A stretch of 36,724 nt of DNA, taken from NCBI GenBank assembly GCA_022823765.1, contig JAJEHK010000094.1, positions 1-36,724 of the forward strand, in the 5' to 3' direction. The translations under genes and the position numbers were made by a program. The notes beneath the pieces were generated by a model that saw only the letters and a program-made list of their open reading frames with translations, ran no database searches and was not told the DNA's origin. Origin of the DNA: Alphaproteobacteria bacterium (lineage in GTDB: Bacteria > Pseudomonadota > Alphaproteobacteria > SP197). Shown one piece after another: positions 23,531-31,910 of the stretch (positions are counted from its first letter, which is position 1; each line of letters starts with the position of its first letter).

Positions 23531-24922
23531 CTAGAACGAGAACTCACTGAACACCGGATCGATGCTGCCTCCCCAGGCGTTCTCCCAACGATCCAGAAGG
23601 ATCTCCGCCGGTGTCCTCCCCGACATCGCGATTTCCATCAGTGAATCGAGAAAGTGCACCTCGTCGAGGCTGCCGTCGTAGTAGCGCCTCCGGTAGAGGC
23701 CCTCGCAGGAGATTTCCAGCATCTCGCGGGCGACATCCTGGACGGTTCCCGACCTGAACGGCGCCTTCAGGCCGAGCCGCGGCACGTCCGCCTTCATCTT
23801 GACCTGCTCTTCCCAGGTCCAGTCCCGCACCATCTCCCAGGCCGCGTCGAGTTGCGATTGCACGTAGAACAGCCCGGTCCACAGGGCAGGCAAGGCGCAG
23901 ATGCGCCGCCAGCTGGCGCCGTCGGCGCCGCGCACTTCCATGTATTGCTTGATCCGGACATCCGGGAACAGCGTGGTCAAGTGATCTTCCCAGTCGGAGA
24001 TTGTCGGAACCTCGCCAGGCAGGGCGGGCAGACGGCCCTCCATGAAATCGCGGAACGACTGGCCCGAGGCGTCGACATACTGTCCGTCGCGCAGCACGAA
24101 GTACATCGGCACATCGAGAGCGTAGTCGACGTAACGCTCGAAGCCGAACCCGTCCTCGGTGACGAACTTCAGCAATCCGCTGCGGTCATTGTCGGTATCG
24201 GTCCAGATGTGGGCGCGCATCGACAGGTAGCCGTTCGGCTTTCCTTCGCTGAAAGGCGAGTTGGCGAAGAGCGCGGTGGTCACCGCCTGCAGGGCCTGGG
24301 CGACCCTGAACTTCTTCACCATGTCCGCCTCGGAGCCGAAATCCAGATTGGCCTGGATGGTGCAGGTGCCGACCATCATGTCGAGGCCCATGGTCCCGAC
24401 CTTCTGCATGTACTCCCGCATGATCCGGTAGCGCCCCTTGGGCATCCACGGCACGTCCTGCCGGCGGTCGAGAGGTCTGAGACCCAGGCCGAGGAATGTG
24501 ACGCCGAGCTCCTCGGCGACTTCCTGGCACTGGTCCAGGTGGGCGTTCACCTCGCGACAGGCTTCATGGAGTGTCTTCAGGGGCGCGCCCGAGAGTTCCA
24601 CCTGCCCGCCCGGTTCCAGGGAAACGTGCTGCCGGTCCTTCTTCAGCCCGATGACATGCTCTCCCTCCATGAGCGGCTGCCAGCCGAATCGCTGCAGTTC
24701 CTCGAGGATGGCGCGGATACCGTTGGGAGCATCGTAGGAAAGCGGCTTGCGGGTGACGGCGTCGTAGGCGAACTTCTCGTGTTCCGTTCCGACTCGCCAC
24801 TCCTCGGGCGGCTTGCATCCCGATTCCAGATGCTCGACGAGCTGGTTGCGGGACGTGACCGGCGTGGTGTTCTGTGCGGAAGGTATGGACACGGTCGATG
24901 GGGCTCCCCGGGCGGCGCGCAC
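23531..24922 (-). CDS. gshA: Glutamate-cysteine ligase (GCS2 type)
   Basis: 463 aa. It catalyses ATP-dependent formation of gamma-glutamylcysteine, the first step of glutathione synthesis, in the cytosol. It matches the plant/alphaproteobacterial GCS2 class: VGTEHEKFAYD near the N-terminus, SLEPGGQVELSGAP, FLGLGLRPLDRRQDVPWMPKGRY, TCTIQANLDFGSE, GKPNGYLSMRAHIW and YMEVRGADGA. The length is normal. The start is uncertain: GTG at 24922 gives the longest form, and GTG at 24892 removes 10 residues without loss of conserved sequence. It diverges from ubiA. It is the first clearly chromosomal gene after the mobile region, and its 3' end faces the island edge. Confidence 0.95.
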   Translation of the reverse strand: MRAARGAPSTVSIPSAQNTTPVTSRNQLVEHLESGCKPPEEWRVGTEHEKFAYDAVTRKPLSYDAPNGIRAILEELQRFGWQPLMEGEHVIGLKKDRQHVSLEPGGQVELSGAPLKTLHEACREVNAHLDQCQEVAEELGVTFLGLGLRPLDRRQDVPWMPKGRYRIMREYMQKVGTMGLDMMVGTCTIQANLDFGSEADMVKKFRVAQALQAVTTALFANSPFSEGKPNGYLSMRAHIWTDTDNDRSGLLKFVTEDGFGFERYVDYALDVPMYFVLRDGQYVDASGQSFRDFMEGRLPALPGEVPTISDWEDHLTTLFPDVRIKQYMEVRGADGASWRRICALPALWTGLFYVQSQLDAAWEMVRDWTWEEQVKMKADVPRLGLKAPFRSGTVQDVAREMLEISCEGLYRRRYYDGSLDEVHFLDSLMEIAMSGRTPAEILLDRWENAWGGSIDPVFSEFSF

Positions 24923-25033
24923 GATATCCCGCGTTCAGGGCCCTTGCAAAGAAGGCCGGCGGACGGACAATGTCGCGCGCCATCCCGGGAGTCACCTGAA
25001 ATGAGCCGGCGTCTGTTCTCCGGGGAGTGGGTC

Positions 25034-25909
25034 ATGACGCGGGCACCCGCATCATGGCAACCATGGCTGCGCCTGGCGCGCGTCGACAGGCCTGCGGGTT
25101 TCTGGCTCCTGATGTGGCCCTGCTGGTGGGCGGTTGCCATGGCGTCGCCGGGATGGCCGGACTGGACTCTCCTCGGCCTCTTCGCCGCCGGAGCCGTGGT
25201 GATGCGATCCGCGGGCTGCATCGTCAACGACATCGTCGACCGGCGGATTGACGCCAGGGTGGAGCGGACCCGCGACCGGCCGCTGGCCAGCGGCGCCATC
25301 GCGCTGCCGGGGGCCCTGGCCTTCCTCGGCCTGCTGCTTGCAGCGGGCCTGATCGTGCTCCTCCAGTTCAACCAGGCAGCGATCATCACGGGAATCGCCT
25401 CGCTGGGCCTCGTGGTCATCTATCCCTTCATGAAGCGCGTCACCTACTGGCCGCAGCTCTTTCTCGGCCTCGCCTTCAGCTGGGGGGCTCTCGTGGGCTG
25501 GGTCGCGGTGAGAGGCGACCTCTCGAGCGAGCCCCTGGTGCTCTATCTCGCCGCCATCGCATGGACGATCGGCTACGACACGATCTATGCCCACCAGGAC
25601 AAGGCGGATGACACCAGGATCGGCGTGAAGTCGACGGCCCTTGCCTTCGGCGAGAACACCAAACCCCTCACCGGTCTCTTCTATGCCGTCTTCGTTGCCG
25701 GGGCGGCCCTGGCCGGTTACCTGACCGGGACCGGGTGGCCCTTCCTGGTGGTCCTCGCCATCGCCGCCGCCGATCTGGCGCGACAGCTCGTCACCGTCGA
25801 TCTCGACGACCCGGCCTCGTGCCACAGGGCCTTCGTTGCCAACAACCGGATCGGCCTCCTGGTCTTTGCCGGGTTCGTCCTGGGAAGCCTTGTCCCGGTC
25901 ACGCCGTGA
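25034..25909 (+). CDS. ubiA: 4-hydroxybenzoate polyprenyltransferase
   Basis: 291 aa from ATG 25034, which follows GGGGAG at good spacing; ATG 25001 would add 11 residues. This integral membrane prenyltransferase attaches the polyprenyl chain to 4-hydroxybenzoate in ubiquinone synthesis. Both Mg-prenyl-diphosphate-binding aspartate motifs are present: NDIVDRRIDARVERT (from residue 65) and YDTIYAHQDKADD (181-193). The N-terminal RVDRPAGFWLLMWPCWW is characteristic of the bacterial UbiA group, and about eight hydrophobic helices are visible. Its stop overlaps the end of the convergent Rieske gene by 11 bp. Confidence 0.95.
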   Translation: MTRAPASWQPWLRLARVDRPAGFWLLMWPCWWAVAMASPGWPDWTLLGLFAAGAVVMRSAGCIVNDIVDRRIDARVERTRDRPLASGAIALPGALAFLGLLLAAGLIVLLQFNQAAIITGIASLGLVVIYPFMKRVTYWPQLFLGLAFSWGALVGWVAVRGDLSSEPLVLYLAAIAWTIGYDTIYAHQDKADDTRIGVKSTALAFGENTKPLTGLFYAVFVAGAALAGYLTGTGWPFLVVLAIAAADLARQLVTVDLDDPASCHRAFVANNRIGLLVFAGFVLGSLVPVTP

Positions 25910-27026
25910 CGGACTTCAGCGAGTCGAGCACCATGGACTGGAAGAAGTGCACGTGGTGTTCGCTGTATTCGGGGTGATCCCGGTCGACGACGAACCGTCC
26001 CTGGTGATAGCCAAGCGAGTGCAGTCCCTGCTGGACGTTCTCGCAGAGCCGGACATCCTCCGCCACAAGAACGGTGCGGACATAGTCCATGAACCGCCGC
26101 TCGAGGTCGGAAGGCTCCCGGGACGTGAAGTAGAAGTCCCAGCGCTCGCGGGTGGTTTCGGGGCCGGTGGGCAGAACCTGGAACATCGCCAGGTGGGGAC
26201 TGCCGGGATACATGAGGGGGATGGCCGTCGGCCAGATGTAGCCGAAGAGGGCTTCCTGCTGTTCGACATCCGCCGCTTCGAGACGATAGGCGCTGTTGTC
26301 GAGATCCCTGGCGGCGATCCTGTGGCTGAAGGTGATGCCGTCATCGGACCAGTCGGCCTGGCCGTCGTAGTCCACGAGTTCCATCAGTGACCGGTGATTG
26401 GCATCGCAGTGGTAGCACTCGTGGTTGTTGTCGATCACCGTCTTCCAGTTCGCCGCCACGTCGACTTCCCAGCGACAGGCGCGCACCAGGTCCGGCAACC
26501 GCGGACAGGCGCGGTGCATGTCCTCGAGAAAGCGCCCCGCCTGGTCGATGAGAGGGACCGCTGCGGCATCGAGATTGACAAAGAGAAAGCCGCCATAGTC
26601 CTCGAGGTGCACGGGCTTGAGATCGGCGTTCCCTGCCGTCCAGTCCTTCAGGGATTCGCATCCCCGGCCGCCCCGAAAGCGGCCGTCGGTGCCGTAGGTC
26701 CACTGGTGATAGGGACAGGTGATGAAGGCGGTGTTGCCGCTGCCCTCGAGCAGCGGATGGGCGCGGTGGCTGCACACGTTATGAAAAGCGCGCAAGACGC
26801 GATCGTGGCCTCTGACAACGAGAACGTTCTGATCGACGATCCTGCCGGTGAGGTAATCGCCGCGCCGGGGCAGGTCGCTGACATGACCCATGTACCACCA
26901 GGTGCGGTAGAAGATCGCCTCGTGCTCGAGGCGCCAGATGGCGGGATCCCGGTACCATCTCGACGGCAGCGTGGCGGAGCTTTCGGCAGAAACGCCAAAG
27001 CCACCGGCATCGAGCGCGTTTGTCAT
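25899..27026 (-). CDS. Rieske non-haem iron oxygenase, betaine/stachydrine-demethylase-like
   Basis: 375 aa. The Rieske [2Fe-2S] ligands are C85, H87 (CSHRAHP) and C104, H107 (CPYHQW). The mononuclear iron site is in the NNHECYHCDANH segment (E203, H206, H211) with D324 (VAEDVRLCE) as the probable third ligand. The ECYHC signature and length resemble glycine-betaine (GbcA), stachydrine (Stc2) and carnitine monooxygenase alpha subunits rather than aromatic-ring dioxygenases. It would remove an N-methyl group as formaldehyde, using electrons from a reductase not present in the window. The ATG overlaps the histidine kinase stop (ATGA), with GGAG motifs inside the kinase gene end. Substrate inferred from nearby dimethylglycine- and sarcosine-type enzymes. 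Confidence 0.85.
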   Translation of the reverse strand: MTNALDAGGFGVSAESSATLPSRWYRDPAIWRLEHEAIFYRTWWYMGHVSDLPRRGDYLTGRIVDQNVLVVRGHDRVLRAFHNVCSHRAHPLLEGSGNTAFITCPYHQWTYGTDGRFRGGRGCESLKDWTAGNADLKPVHLEDYGGFLFVNLDAAAVPLIDQAGRFLEDMHRACPRLPDLVRACRWEVDVAANWKTVIDNNHECYHCDANHRSLMELVDYDGQADWSDDGITFSHRIAARDLDNSAYRLEAADVEQQEALFGYIWPTAIPLMYPGSPHLAMFQVLPTGPETTRERWDFYFTSREPSDLERRFMDYVRTVLVAEDVRLCENVQQGLHSLGYHQGRFVVDRDHPEYSEHHVHFFQSMVLDSLKSVTA

Positions 27027-28264
27027 GGGCCCTGCTCCTCTCCCCCGGCGGCCGTACGGGGGATGCTCACCTCGAAGAGCGCACCACCGCCCGGCCTCTC
27101 GAGGCAGACTGCGTCACCACCGTAGCGTCTGGCAATGCGCCGCGCCAGATAGAGACCGAGACCGGCGCCCCTGCCGTCGCCCGCGAACGAGCGGAAAGGC
27201 TCGAAGATGCTCTCCCTCAGGGATTCGTTGACCCCTGGACCCCTGTCGGCAACCCGGAGGCGCGCCCACGGTCCGTCAGCCGCCACATCGACGCTCACCG
27301 GACTCCCCGCGGCATGACGCCGCGCATTGCCGAGGAGAATGCGCACGAGGTGGCGGACCAGGTGCTCCTCGGCCGCGATGACGGCCGTGCCGCCGGTGAA
27401 GGCGACCTCGAAGCGGGCTGCCTCCCCGGCGGCGAGCACGCCGAGATCGATCTCGTCGAGACGAGCCGGTCCCTCCTCGATCTCGAGGCGGCTGCCGAGC
27501 AGGATCTCGTCGATCAGCTGATCGAGTTCCGCGATGTCGCGCTCGATCCTGGCGACAAGGTGTGGATCCGCCTGGTCGGCCAGCAGTCCCGTGGCCATGG
27601 CGATTCTCGCCAGCGGGGATCGCAGTTCATGGGACGCTGCCGCCAGGGTGTTGCGCTGGGCATCGACCAGGTCCTCGATGCGGCCGGCCGCCCGGTTGAA
27701 GCTCGTCGCCAGGGCGGCGATCTCGTCCCTGCCCTCGACCCTGACGCGCGCCGAAAGGTCGCCTGAGCCCAGGGCCTCGACCCTGGACTTCAGCCGCTCG
27801 AGACGCCCGGCGAGGCGGCGCGACAGGGGCCAGGCGCCGATGGCGGCGGCAAGGGCAAGAAGCCCGGGGACAAGGATGAATCCGGCTCCGGCGATGCCGC
27901 CCCTTCTCACCCGGTCGACCTCCAGGGTCCTGCCGTCTGGAAGCACGATGGCATGTGGGTGGTGCCACCATTTCTCCTCGCCATGACCGGGACCGGAGCG
28001 TCCCAGGACACGGCCGTCGGATGTAAGCAGGGTGAAACGGGCATCGAAGTGTCCCGCCAGTCCGGCAAGGTGCGCATCGACCTCTTCCCGTGGCGCGCCG
28101 ACCGGCGGCAGAACCTCCTCGAGGTAGGCGCCCATGCCCCTGACGAGTTCGCCTGGCCGGTGATCACCTGGGATGAACCACCATGCAAGGGCTGTCAGCA
28201 CGCCAAACAGGACGATGATGGAAAGGAACGTGAGATAGACCTGGAAGAAGAGGCGCCGCCTCAC
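27023..28264 (-). CDS. Membrane sensor histidine kinase (Cpx/heavy-metal-sensor-like)
   Basis: 413 aa. Transmembrane helix 1 is at about 8-30, a periplasmic domain at 31-124, helix 2 at about 125-147, then HAMP (148-200) and the DHp helix with AAASHELRSPL (H212). The HATPase domain follows, with N-box LLGNARRHA, DRGPGV and GRGAGLGL. The periplasmic part carries a histidine/tryptophan cluster (GHGEEKWWHHPH, residues 94-104) that could bind a metal. The GTG start overlaps the response-regulator stop (GTGA) and the stop overlaps the Rieske ATG. With the Spy/CpxP-like gene upstream it resembles Cpx-type envelope or metal-stress systems, although it is coupled to an oxygenase gene. Confidence 0.9.
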   Translation of the reverse strand: MRRRLFFQVYLTFLSIIVLFGVLTALAWWFIPGDHRPGELVRGMGAYLEEVLPPVGAPREEVDAHLAGLAGHFDARFTLLTSDGRVLGRSGPGHGEEKWWHHPHAIVLPDGRTLEVDRVRRGGIAGAGFILVPGLLALAAAIGAWPLSRRLAGRLERLKSRVEALGSGDLSARVRVEGRDEIAALATSFNRAAGRIEDLVDAQRNTLAAASHELRSPLARIAMATGLLADQADPHLVARIERDIAELDQLIDEILLGSRLEIEEGPARLDEIDLGVLAAGEAARFEVAFTGGTAVIAAEEHLVRHLVRILLGNARRHAAGSPVSVDVAADGPWARLRVADRGPGVNESLRESIFEPFRSFAGDGRGAGLGLYLARRIARRYGGDAVCLERPGGGALFEVSIPRTAAGGEEQGP

Positions 28265-28947
28265 CCTGCGTCGTCCCGCTGGCCGGTGAAGAGATACCCG
28301 ACGCCCCGCAACGTGACGATTCGTCGCGGATTCCCCGGATCATCCTCGATCGCCGCCCTGATTCTCGAGACATGCACGTCGATGCTCCGGTCGAAGGCCT
28401 CGAGAGAGGTGCCCCGCACCCTTTCCATGAGCTGATCGCGGCTGAGGACGCGTCCCGCATTCGCTGCCAGGGCGAGGAGCAGGTCGAACTGATGGCCCGT
28501 CAGGGCGCGCTCCTCGCCGTCAAGGGTCACCCGGCGCGTCGACCGGTCGATCACCAGGCGGCCAAACCGCATGACGTCGGGAGTCGACGCGCGCCGGCGA
28601 AGGATGGCGCGCAGGCGCGCCAGGAGTTCGCGCGGATTGAACGGCTTGGCGAGGTAGTCGTCGGCGCCGATCTCGAGGCCGACGATGCGGTCCTCCTCGG
28701 CGCCACGGGCTGTCAGCATCAGGACGGGAACGTCCGAGCGTGCCCGGATGGCCCGGCACACATCGAGTCCGTCGGCATCGGGAAGCATGAGATCGAGGAT
28801 GACCGCATCGAACCCGCCACTAGCCGCGACGGCAAGGCCCCTGGCGGCGCTGGCATGGTGTTCCAGGGTCATGCCCGCTCGCGCCAGATAGACCTTCACC
28901 ATCCCGGCGAGGTCCCGGTCATCCTCGATCATCAGCAGGTGGGTCAT
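28261..28947 (-). CDS. OmpR/PhoB-family response regulator
   Basis: 228 aa. The receiver domain (1-115) has acidic D9/D10, phospho-acceptor D52 (VILDLMLPDADG), T79 and K101 (LAKPFN). A winged-helix DNA-binding domain follows (about 130-224), ending in DVHVSRIRAAIEDD and IVTLRGVGYLF, typical of OmpR-type regulators. Partner of the downstream histidine kinase, coupled by GTGA; it is itself coupled to the upstream Spy/CpxP-like gene by ATGA. A likely target is its own operon promoter in the 92-bp gap at 29397-29488. Confidence 0.94.
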   Translation of the reverse strand: MTHLLMIEDDRDLAGMVKVYLARAGMTLEHHASAARGLAVAASGGFDAVILDLMLPDADGLDVCRAIRARSDVPVLMLTARGAEEDRIVGLEIGADDYLAKPFNPRELLARLRAILRRRASTPDVMRFGRLVIDRSTRRVTLDGEERALTGHQFDLLLALAANAGRVLSRDQLMERVRGTSLEAFDRSIDVHVSRIRAAIEDDPGNPRRIVTLRGVGYLFTGQRDDAG

Positions 28948-29396
28948 CGGCGCTCGTGGCGTTCCATGTGTTCGACGAGTGTGCGGCGCTGTTCGGGCGT
29001 CAGGACATCCGCCACGTCGGCAAGGGCGGTGACGAGACGCCTGGAGACCTGATCCATGGTCTCCATTCTCTGCTGGCGCAGCTCCTCCAGCGCCTGGCGG
29101 TCGACGGTCTCCTCTCCAAGGGTGGTGATGAGCGTCTGCCGGGTCTCGCGGTAGAGGCCACGCAACTCCTTCATGTCGGCAACCGCCGCCTGGACGATTC
29201 CGGCAACCTCCGCGCGCTGGCCGTCGCTCGCGTCGACCTTGTCCAGCATGCGATCAATGCGTTTCTCCGCGAACCGTTCAATGCCGTGGCCATGGAACGC
29301 GAAGGAAGCGGCACCGACGGCAACGACAAGGGCAAGGGCAATGCCTCCGGCGATCCACCAGCGGCGGTGACGGGGTTTCTGAGTCATGTCGGTCAT
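28944..29396 (-). CDS. Spy/CpxP-like periplasmic protein, membrane-anchored
   Basis: 150 aa. A basic N-terminus and one hydrophobic helix (14-34) anchor it or serve as signal peptide. The mature part is helical and charged, with one clear LTxxQ motif, LTPEQR (132-137), and a degenerate first copy near residue 57 (ASDGQR). The arrangement fits the Spy/CpxP/heavy-metal-resistance group, which act as periplasmic chaperones or as negative modulators of a sensor kinase. AAGGA precedes the ATG at 8 nt. It is the first gene of a four-gene coupled unit with the two-component pair, consistent with feedback on the kinase. Confidence 0.8.
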   Translation of the reverse strand: MTDMTQKPRHRRWWIAGGIALALVVAVGAASFAFHGHGIERFAEKRIDRMLDKVDASDGQRAEVAGIVQAAVADMKELRGLYRETRQTLITTLGEETVDRQALEELRQQRMETMDQVSRRLVTALADVADVLTPEQRRTLVEHMERHERR

Positions 29397-29488
29397 GGTT
29401 CGGTCCTTGTTCCGGTGAGAAGACTCATCATGAACGCCGTCGATGTCCCGACTGTTGCCCTTGTGTAAAGTTGTGTTGCCGGAGAGAC

Positions 29489-31903
29489 CTACATGCGCAT
29501 GCGCGAGCCGGACGGATCGAAGAGCGGCGCGTCAACGATGGTGGCAGGGCGCATGTCGCCCAGGATCTCGATCAGGAATTCGCCACCGGTCTCCGTCAAG
29601 TCCACCGGCACGAAGCCCAGGGCCACGGACTTCTCCACGTGGTGGGCGTATCCCCCCGACGTGACGAAACCGACGACTTCCCCGTCCCTCCACACCGGTT
29701 CATCGGCAACGCAGTCGGCATCGTCGGCATCGACAACGAACGTCACCAGCTGCCTGCCGGGTCCTTCCGCGGCTTCCCTCACGGCCACGTCGCGCCCGGG
29801 GAAGGCTTGCTTGTCGAAGGCGATGAAGCGGTCGAGACCGGTCTCGGCAGCGGTGTAGTCGGGCCGGTACTCGCGCAACCACGAACCGAAGGATTTCTCC
29901 AGGCGCAGACTCATCATGGCGCGCATGCCGAAGGGCACCAAGCCGAGGTCCGCGCCTTCGCCCTCGAGCGTCTCGAAGAGGGCATTCTGCGATGCGGGCG
30001 GCACGTAGATCTCGTAGCCGAGATCCCCGGTGTAGCTCACCCTCTGCACGGTGGCCTCGACCCCGCCGATGGTGACATGGCGAACGGCGCGGAAGGGCAT
30101 GGCGTTTCCCGACACATCGGCATCCGTGGTGCGCTGCAGAAGGTCGCGGGCGCGCGGCCCGGCAATCTGGAATCCGACGAGAGCGCGCGAGATGTTGGTG
30201 ACCGTCACCCCGTGCCCGGGCAGGAGATCGAGAAAGAGGCGCATGTGGGCATCCTGCGAGGCATAGCTCGCCTGCACCCTGAAGCTCTCGGGCCCGTCCC
30301 TGGCTATGGTGAAGTCCCCCGCCAGGCGGCCACGGTGGTTGAGAAGCGGCGACAGCGTGAGCCGTCCCTCCTTGGGCACGCGCCCGGCCATGATGGAATC
30401 GAGCCAGGCTGCAGCGCCCTCCCCCTCGATGCGGAACTTCGAGAAGTTGTGGATCTCGTTGATGCCCACGCCCTCGCGAACGCCACGGCATTCGCGGGCC
30501 GTCGCGGCAAAGGCATTGGAGCGGCGGAAACTCGGAGTCTCGTAGAGCGGCTGGCCCGGCAGTGCGAAGTAGTTGACATGTTCCATGCCGAAGGCGCTGC
30601 CGAAGACGGCGCGGCGCTCCTTCCAGACGCCATGGGCCGGCGTCGTGTGGAAGGGACGCCCGGCGGGAAGCTCCTCGTTGGGATAGGTGATGGCAAAGCG
30701 CCTCTGGTAGTTCTCGCGGGTCTTCGCACGGGTCCAGGCAGGCGTCGTCCAGTCTCCGAAACGCGCCACGTCCATGGCGAAGATGTCCCGTGACGGCTCG
30801 CCTTCGATCATCCATTCCGCCAAGGCCAGACCGACGCCTCCGGCCTGGCTGAACCCTGCCATGACGGCGCAGCAGGCCCAGTACCCGTCCACGCCCGGAA
30901 CCCTTCCTACCAGGGGATTGCCGTCGGGGGCGAAGGTGAAGGGACCGTTGATGATGCGCTTGATTCCGGCGGACTGCAGCACGGGATAGCGCCGGTAGGC
31001 GGTTTCCAGCGGTCCGGCAATGCGGTCGACGTCATCGGAAAGGAGTTCGTGCCCGAAGTCCCATGACGTGCCGTCGACGGCCCAGTGCCGGCACGCCTGC
31101 TCGTAGATGCCGATGACGAGACCCCGGCCTTCCTGCCTGAGGTAGCTTTCCCCGGCGGGGTCCATGACATGGGGAAGTTCCTTCCCGTGCCCGTAGACCT
31201 CCTCAATGTCGCCGGTGACGAGGTACTGGTGCTCGAGCGGGTGGAGAGGCAGGCGGACACCCGCCATCATGCCCACTTCGCGGGCCCACAGTCCGGCAGC
31301 GTTGACGACATGCTCGGCAACGACGGACCCCTGCTCGGTGACGACAGCCCAGTGGCCGTCGCTTCTCTGGTGAAGTTCGAGCACACGGTTGTGGAGCGAG
31401 ATGTCGGCCCCGGCCATCCTCGCCGCGCGGGCATAGGCGTGGGTCGTTCCGGAAGGATCAAGGTGTCCGTCGAGAGGATCCCAGAGCGCCCCGAGGAGAC
31501 CGTCCGTATTGATGATGGGGGTGTATTGAGCGATCTCACCCGGACCGATGATCTCGGTTTCGAGTCCCAAGTGGCGGTGCTTGGCCCGTTCGGCCTTGAG
31601 AAAATCCATCCTGTCGGGCGTTTCCGCGATGGTCAGTCCGCCGACATGGTGGAGGCCGCAGGAAAGGCCCGTGATCTCCTCGAGTTCGCGATAGAGACGG
31701 ATGGTGTAGCCCTGCAGGGCGGCGATGTTGGGATCCGCGTTCAACGTGTGGAAACCACCCGCCGCATGCCACGTCGAGCCCGATGTCAGGTCCGAGCGCT
31801 CGATGAGCATGACATCGCTCCAGCCGAACTTCGTCAGGTGGTAGAGGACACTGCACCCGACGACGCCGCCACCGATGACGGCCACTCGCACATGAGAGCG
31901 CAT
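29489..31903 (-). CDS. Dimethylglycine/sarcosine-dehydrogenase-like flavoprotein (FAD oxidoreductase fused to GcvT domain)
   Basis: 804 aa, close to the usual length of dimethylglycine dehydrogenases. The N-terminal DAO-type domain has VAVIGGGVVGCS (GxGxxG at 11-16) and SGSTWHAAG, where H46 matches the covalent-FAD histidine of this family. Residues from about 425 form a GcvT/aminomethyltransferase-like tetrahydrofolate domain (NFSKFRIEGEGA, GDLGYEIYVPP, GFVTSGGYAHHVEKSVALGFV). It oxidatively demethylates an N-methylated amino acid and passes the one-carbon unit to tetrahydrofolate. It lies 7 bp downstream of another DAO-type gene, so the two are co-transcribed. Dimethylglycine or sarcosine as substrate is inferred from architecture; a related N-methyl compound is possible. 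Confidence 0.85.
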   Translation of the reverse strand: MRSHVRVAVIGGGVVGCSVLYHLTKFGWSDVMLIERSDLTSGSTWHAAGGFHTLNADPNIAALQGYTIRLYRELEEITGLSCGLHHVGGLTIAETPDRMDFLKAERAKHRHLGLETEIIGPGEIAQYTPIINTDGLLGALWDPLDGHLDPSGTTHAYARAARMAGADISLHNRVLELHQRSDGHWAVVTEQGSVVAEHVVNAAGLWAREVGMMAGVRLPLHPLEHQYLVTGDIEEVYGHGKELPHVMDPAGESYLRQEGRGLVIGIYEQACRHWAVDGTSWDFGHELLSDDVDRIAGPLETAYRRYPVLQSAGIKRIINGPFTFAPDGNPLVGRVPGVDGYWACCAVMAGFSQAGGVGLALAEWMIEGEPSRDIFAMDVARFGDWTTPAWTRAKTRENYQRRFAITYPNEELPAGRPFHTTPAHGVWKERRAVFGSAFGMEHVNYFALPGQPLYETPSFRRSNAFAATARECRGVREGVGINEIHNFSKFRIEGEGAAAWLDSIMAGRVPKEGRLTLSPLLNHRGRLAGDFTIARDGPESFRVQASYASQDAHMRLFLDLLPGHGVTVTNISRALVGFQIAGPRARDLLQRTTDADVSGNAMPFRAVRHVTIGGVEATVQRVSYTGDLGYEIYVPPASQNALFETLEGEGADLGLVPFGMRAMMSLRLEKSFGSWLREYRPDYTAAETGLDRFIAFDKQAFPGRDVAVREAAEGPGRQLVTFVVDADDADCVADEPVWRDGEVVGFVTSGGYAHHVEKSVALGFVPVDLTETGGEFLIEILGDMRPATIVDAPLFDPSGSRMRM

Positions 31904-31910
31904 CGCGCTG

